Translations under genes and position numbers: made by a program
The notes under the pieces: generated by a model
The model's input: the letters and a program-made list of their open reading frames with translations, nothing else
What the model was told of the DNA's origin: nothing
Database searches by the model: none
Assembly (NCBI GenBank): GCA_905221605.1
Contig: CAJNDS010002176.1
Location: forward strand, 201,300 to 221,299
DNA: 20,000 nucleotides
Origin: Symbiodinium natans
Lineage: Eukaryota > Sar > Dinophyceae > Suessiales > Symbiodiniaceae
Direction of reading: 5' to 3'
Shown here: positions 16,984 through 20,000 of the stretch, one piece after another
Layout: each line of letters opens with the position of its first letter
Position numbering within the stretch: the stretch's first letter is position 1

Positions 16984-17087
16984 GTAAGCCTAAACCCTAA
17001 ACCCTAAACCCTAAACCCTAAACCCTAAACCCTAAACCCTAAACCCTAAACCCTAAACCCTAAACCCTAAACCCTACGGTAAGCCTA
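16984..17087 (-). repeat. Pure telomere-repeat insertion flanked by a 9-bp direct repeat
   Basis: Twelve perfect CCCTAAA units (16989-17076). GTAAGCCTA stands at the left edge (16984-16992) and again just after the right edge (17079-17087). The flanking repeat suggests insertion of the telomere DNA into a staggered break whose ends were filled in. Confidence 0.9.
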
Positions 17088-17156
17088 CAAAGCAGGTGGA
17101 TGAACACCGCCGCAGCTTTGGGTCTGGTGATAAAGTTGATCCCAAACCAGGCCGGG

Positions 17157-17290
17157 GTTTCGGGTTTTTGGAGTTTCGGCGTTTGAGGGTTTCTAGTAGG
17201 GTTTCAGGGATTTAGGGATTTAGGGGCTTTAGGGGTTGAGGGGCTTTAGGTGTTTTAGTGGTTTTTGGGGGGTTTTAGGGTTCAGGGTTT
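17157..17290 (+). repeat. Strongly decayed TTTAGGG-like tract
   Basis: GGGTTT-rich sequence in which units such as GGATTTA, GGGGCTTTA and GGTTTTA remain recognisable, next to the pure tract at 16989-17076 and in the opposite orientation. Confidence 0.75.
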
Positions 17291-17656
17291 TGCTGTTTTA
17301 CCCATTGCGGTGCCTCGTCTGGCAGATGCGTTCTGGGATCAGGTCTCCAGCAGGCCCCGACTTCACAAATGGGATGCAGCGCGGGTTTACATGGCACAGG
17401 CATGCAGTTGCTCTGACTCTGCGCAGGCCCCACGTTCACGCAAGCTCGATGCAGAGTTGCCCTCTTACACAGCAGCCGAGCAACGAGCAAAGCCCACCCC
17501 CTATGTTGCGGAGAGAAAAGCCTACCAACAACCATCCCAAAGAGCCCACGCTGCCCCGCGCATTCGGGGGCTCGGGAGGCGCTGGTGCAGCCCTCAGAGG
17601 GAGGGGGAGCCGAAGGGTGCTTTGGAGCCTGGCTTCCAGGAATGCTGTTTCAAGTT
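17291..17656 (+). other. Spacer with a possible coding-like stretch, unassigned
   Basis: A frame open from 17265 to 17687 has, at about 17300-17560, a mixed composition more like real protein than the other frames here (for example RLADAFWDQVSSRPRLHKWD). It starts within a decayed telomere tract and ends within a foldback element, so it is at best a displaced exon. I recognise no family. No splice sites could be tied to it. Confidence 0.2.
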
Positions 17657-17737
17657 TCCCGGTTTTCGAAATTCGGGGGGTACCTGATTGAGGTCGTTAT
17701 GCTAAGGGTAGCGCCCCGTTTTTTTCGTAAACCCCCA
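17657..17737 (+). mobile_element. Foldback element, TGGGGGTTTCC family, 81 bp
   Basis: The left end reads TCCCGGTTTTCGAAATTCGG, so its first bases have changed, and continues GGGGTACCTGATTGAGGTC. The right end is TTTTTTTCGTAAACCCCCA. Core and ends match the member at 18659. No 2-bp duplication can be seen; CAAGT occurs near both edges and may be chance. Confidence 0.65.
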
Positions 17738-18317
17738 AGTAATGAGTCAAGATATTCCGGAATCATTGACCGGCAGCCTGAGGACTTCGTTCTTTCACCA
17801 TTTTTCACACGTTGGTATGTCCGCATGGTGCCTCTGTATGTCATCCTTGTAGATTTCTGCCTATTGCAACGCGTCCGGCGTTAAAGGGGGGGATGTGCTT
17901 CCGAGGGTTTGGTCCCGCTTTGCAGCCAAATGGCTCCACAAAGATAGTGCCCATCGTGGCACGAGGCTCAGCCCCAAGCAGGTTTGGAGTACAGGGGCCA
18001 CTATAGCGCCCCTCCAGAAGCCTGCTTCAGAAGGCAGCCCCTGCGCCCTCTCAGATTCCCCTCTAAACCCGACACCCCAAAAAAACCCTTAGCCACTTCC
18101 ACGACTTCAGATTCTTGAAGCCTTCCAATTCGCCATGACGCTTACTGCAGAGACTCGCCATGTGGCCGTCTTGGCGCTGACCGGTGAGGTCCGCGCTTGT
18201 TGTAACAACAGGAGTCAGAAGCAGGTTGTGGAGGTTGCGCTGTCTTGCTCAGTTGCTTCTATTGTAGACTTGGCGTTTACGTGCACGTGAGTTTACTTAT
18301 AGGTAGACAAAAGAGAA
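17738..18317. other. Unique sequence, no supported gene
   Basis: About 580 bases without recognisable genes. Open frames overlap in several phases and are short. Confidence 0.5.
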
Positions 18318-18352
18318 AAATGTGTGTATATATATATATATGTATACACGCA
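18318..18352. repeat. TA microsatellite with GTGT/ACAC borders
   Basis: A TA run bordered by GTGTGTATA and TATACACGCAC, so the stretch can fold back on itself. A C-run follows at about 18385-18399. Confidence 0.8.
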
Positions 18353-18528
18353 CACTTTCGATGCATATCCCAGGGCTACACTCGCCCCCCCCCCCCCCTT
18401 TCTCCCCTGAAAGATCCACAAAACACAGCTGAGCTCAGGTCATCATTGAAGCCGATGTGCCGGCTGTACACACTGCGGCTCGGCAGCGTCAAATGTCTCC
18501 CTGAGGTCGAAACACCCAGAGGCCCCTG

Positions 18529-18588
18529 TAAACCCTAAACCCTAGCCCTAAACCCTAAACCCTAGCCCTAAACCCTAAACCCTAAACC
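18529..18588 (-). repeat. Telomere repeat with higher-order period
   Basis: CCCTAAACCCTAAACCCTAG is followed by a second copy of nearly the same 20-base block and then by plain CCCTAAA units, so a three-unit block has been duplicated. Confidence 0.9.
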
Positions 18589-18658
18589 AGAAAAACCCTC
18601 AACGAGGGGCACCGTATCCTTGGCCCGGGTGTGTCACGTTCCTTGAGTTGCCGCTCTC

Positions 18659-18796
18659 TGGTGGTTTCCGAAATTGGGGTTTAGGGTTTAGGGTTTAGGG
18701 TTTAGGGTTTAGGGTTTAGGGTTTAGGGTTTAGGGGTAACTTATTGGGGTCCTTAATGTGAGGGAATCCCGGTCCCCGAATTTTCGTAAACCCCCA
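18659..18796 (+). mobile_element. Foldback element of the TGGGGGTTTCC family with telomere repeat inside
   Basis: 138 bp. Left end TGGTGGTTTCCGAAATTGGG; right end CGAATTTTCGTAAACCCCCA. TC flanks both sides (18657-18658 and 18797-18798). Where other members read AATTAGGGGGTACC, this one reads AATTGGGG, then about eight TTTAGGG units (18676-18738), then TAACTTATTGGGGTCC. The telomere repeat therefore lies inside the element, at a spot that already resembles TTAGGGG. Confidence 0.8.
18676..18738 (+). repeat. Telomere repeat (TTTAGGG) within a foldback element
   Basis: About eight perfect units between the left end and the core of the element at 18659-18796. Confidence 0.95.
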
Positions 18797-18933
18797 TCTG
18801 ACGATTGGTTTTGGAAAACTTGCGTCTGCGAATCCCAGATTCCTCGGGCCCCGTGAGACCAGAGAAAGGTCTGCCCCCCTTTCCGCGGACACGAAATCAT
18901 TAAGTGGGTTCCCAGCAAACAGAGTGTTAAGGT

Positions 18934-19002
18934 TCCTAAACCCTAAACCCTAAACCCTAAACCCTAAACCCTAAACCCTAAACCCTAAACCCTAAACCCT
19001 AG
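18934..19002 (-). repeat. Interstitial telomere repeat (CCCTAAA)
   Basis: About ten perfect units. It opposes the TTTAGGG tract at 18676-18738, 195 bases away. Confidence 0.96.
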
Positions 19003-19113
19003 GGGGGGCTCAATGCTTGTAAGCTTGGAGGTGGCAGACATCAAGGGCGCCGTCGCACGGCGCCGCCCGCGATGTGCGCCCTGCTGGCAGCGGCTCGGAC
19101 AGACTCAAAAAGG

Positions 19114-19262
19114 ATTAGGGTTTAGGGGTTTAGGGTTTGGGGTTTAGGGTTTAGGGTTTAGGGGATAGGGTTGGGTGTGGTTAGGGTTTAGGGTTTAGGG
19201 GGTCTAGGGTTTAGGGGGTTTGGTGTTTATAGGGGTTTAGGGTTTAGGAGTTTTAGGGTTTG
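19114..19262 (+). repeat. Long degenerate telomere-repeat tract (TTTAGGG)
   Basis: About 149 bases of TTTAGGG with many length variants (TTTAGGGG, TTTAGGGGG, GGATAGGG, TTTATAGGGG). It opposes the pure tract at 18934-19002. Confidence 0.93.
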
Positions 19263-19596
19263 AGAAGGGAGACCCCCGCATAAGAAGAAGGATCTCACAA
19301 GTGAACCCAGAAGGGGAAGCCCTAAATTGAGGCGCGGGTTTCGGGTCTAGGGCTTCTACGAATCTGAGCACCCTGAAAAATGTACGACCCCGTATTCCGG
19401 CTAGAATCGAGAAGCTGAGACGCCTCCAAATGCCAAAGCTGAAGGCGGCTGCTCTTGGCTGGCCGCGAGCTACAGGACCAGGAGGCCCCCCCCTGCCTCC
19501 AGCCGGAGGTTTGCGAAAATATGGGGATGTCTAGTACAGACCGCGGCAGCAAAGAGTCCAGAACCGCGTGCATGGTTTGTAGCATCGTTTAGGGTT
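19263..19596. other. Unique sequence, no supported gene
   Basis: About 330 bases. An open frame on the minus strand (19322-19585) is not recognisable. Confidence 0.5.
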
Positions 19597-19652
19597 GGAT
19601 TCCCATGTTATCGTAAGGACCACAAGAAGGTACCCCTCATTTCGAAACCCCA
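19597..19652 (-). mobile_element. Half of a TGGGGGTTTCC-family foldback element
   Basis: Read on the minus strand it starts TGGGGTTTCGAAATGAGGGG and continues TACCTTCTTGTGGTCC to CATGGGAATCC, matching the left half of the other members. The other half is missing and is replaced by GTTTAGGGTT, a telomere-like piece. Confidence 0.65.
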
Positions 19653-19795
19653 GCTCTTAATCGGGGAGGTGAGGAATACAGTGTAGCTCAGTAGTAGAAC
19701 CTACGAAGGATGGCCCTCAATCCTCTACAGCCCTGAAACAAAGGGAGCCTCAGGAAAAATTGTCTGGCAAGTCGCCGGCGGGAATTTCCTTCCAT

Positions 19796-19880
19796 CCCTA
19801 AACCCTAAACCCTAAACCTTGGCCCTAAACCCTAAACCCCAAACCCTAAACCCTAAAACCTAAAACCTAAACACCAAAGC
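19796..19880 (-). repeat. Interstitial telomere repeat (CCCTAAA)
   Basis: About 11 units in two blocks separated by CCTTGG, decaying into CCTAAAA units at the right. Confidence 0.93.
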
Positions 19881-20000
19881 CCCACATCTCAGGTCTTGGC
19901 AGACACCTTGCCAGCCGATGGGCCAACCACGCTCCAGCTCGTGGCGCCTTTGCGAGCTAGAGATGAAGTTGAGGTCCTTCCTGTTATATTTCTATATTAT

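Noticed and set aside
19686-19740. tRNA gene, because TAGCTCAGTAGTAG resembles a D-arm / A box
   Set aside because: No matching acceptor stem, anticodon stem or T-arm (GGTTCRA) follows at the right distance.
8609-19880. CRISPR array or true chromosome end, because of regularly recurring short repeats
   Set aside because: The repeats are 7-base telomere units in head-to-tail runs with irregular spacing and both orientations, and unique sequence continues on both sides.

Overview
The window looks like nuclear DNA of a dinoflagellate. It carries two head-to-tail, intron-rich copies of a cytosolic HSP70 gene. Both copies use the same 13 intron positions, and 12 of those 13 introns start with GC or GA instead of GT, while every intron ends AG and the next exon starts with G. 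That splice pattern, same-strand tandem gene copies with short spacers, plant-type TTTAGGG telomere repeats and a pyrimidine-rich AG just before each ATG (a likely spliced-leader acceptor) are together typical of dinoflagellates. The species cannot be told from the sequence.

Left part (1-8165). A short telomere-repeat tract and about 125 bases of unique sequence lead abruptly into the array at about 201. Copy 1 (292-3998) and copy 2 (4296-7999) each splice to an uninterrupted 647-residue HSP70 with all three family signatures and the C-terminal EEVD. I see one amino-acid difference (A634P). The repeat period is about 4.0 kb with 297 bases between stop and next ATG. The copies are mosaics: long blocks, introns included, are essentially identical, while introns 3, 4, 8, 9 and 13 carry indels and substitutions.

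Right part (8166-20000). I find no gene I can support in almost 12 kb. The stretch is studded with about 28 interstitial tracts of TTTAGGG or CCCTAAA in both orientations, some pure and some built of variant units, separated by roughly 100-700 bases of unrelated sequence. Between and beside them lie short (81-148 bp) inverted-repeat elements that look like non-autonomous DNA transposons (MITEs). Two families have several members: one with TGGGGGTTTCCGA-like ends and 2-bp flanking duplications (five two-ended copies plus fragments), and one with TTGGGATGTTC ends and 8-bp flanking duplications (two copies). Three further inverted repeats occur once each. In one member of the first family the telomere repeat sits inside the element. 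Microsatellites, poly-C runs and small tandem duplications make up the rest.

The two genes would both supply the cytosolic HSP70 chaperone. The repeat field on the right, with a telomere tract also at the left edge, suggests a subtelomeric or otherwise rearranged, repeat-tolerant chromosomal setting.
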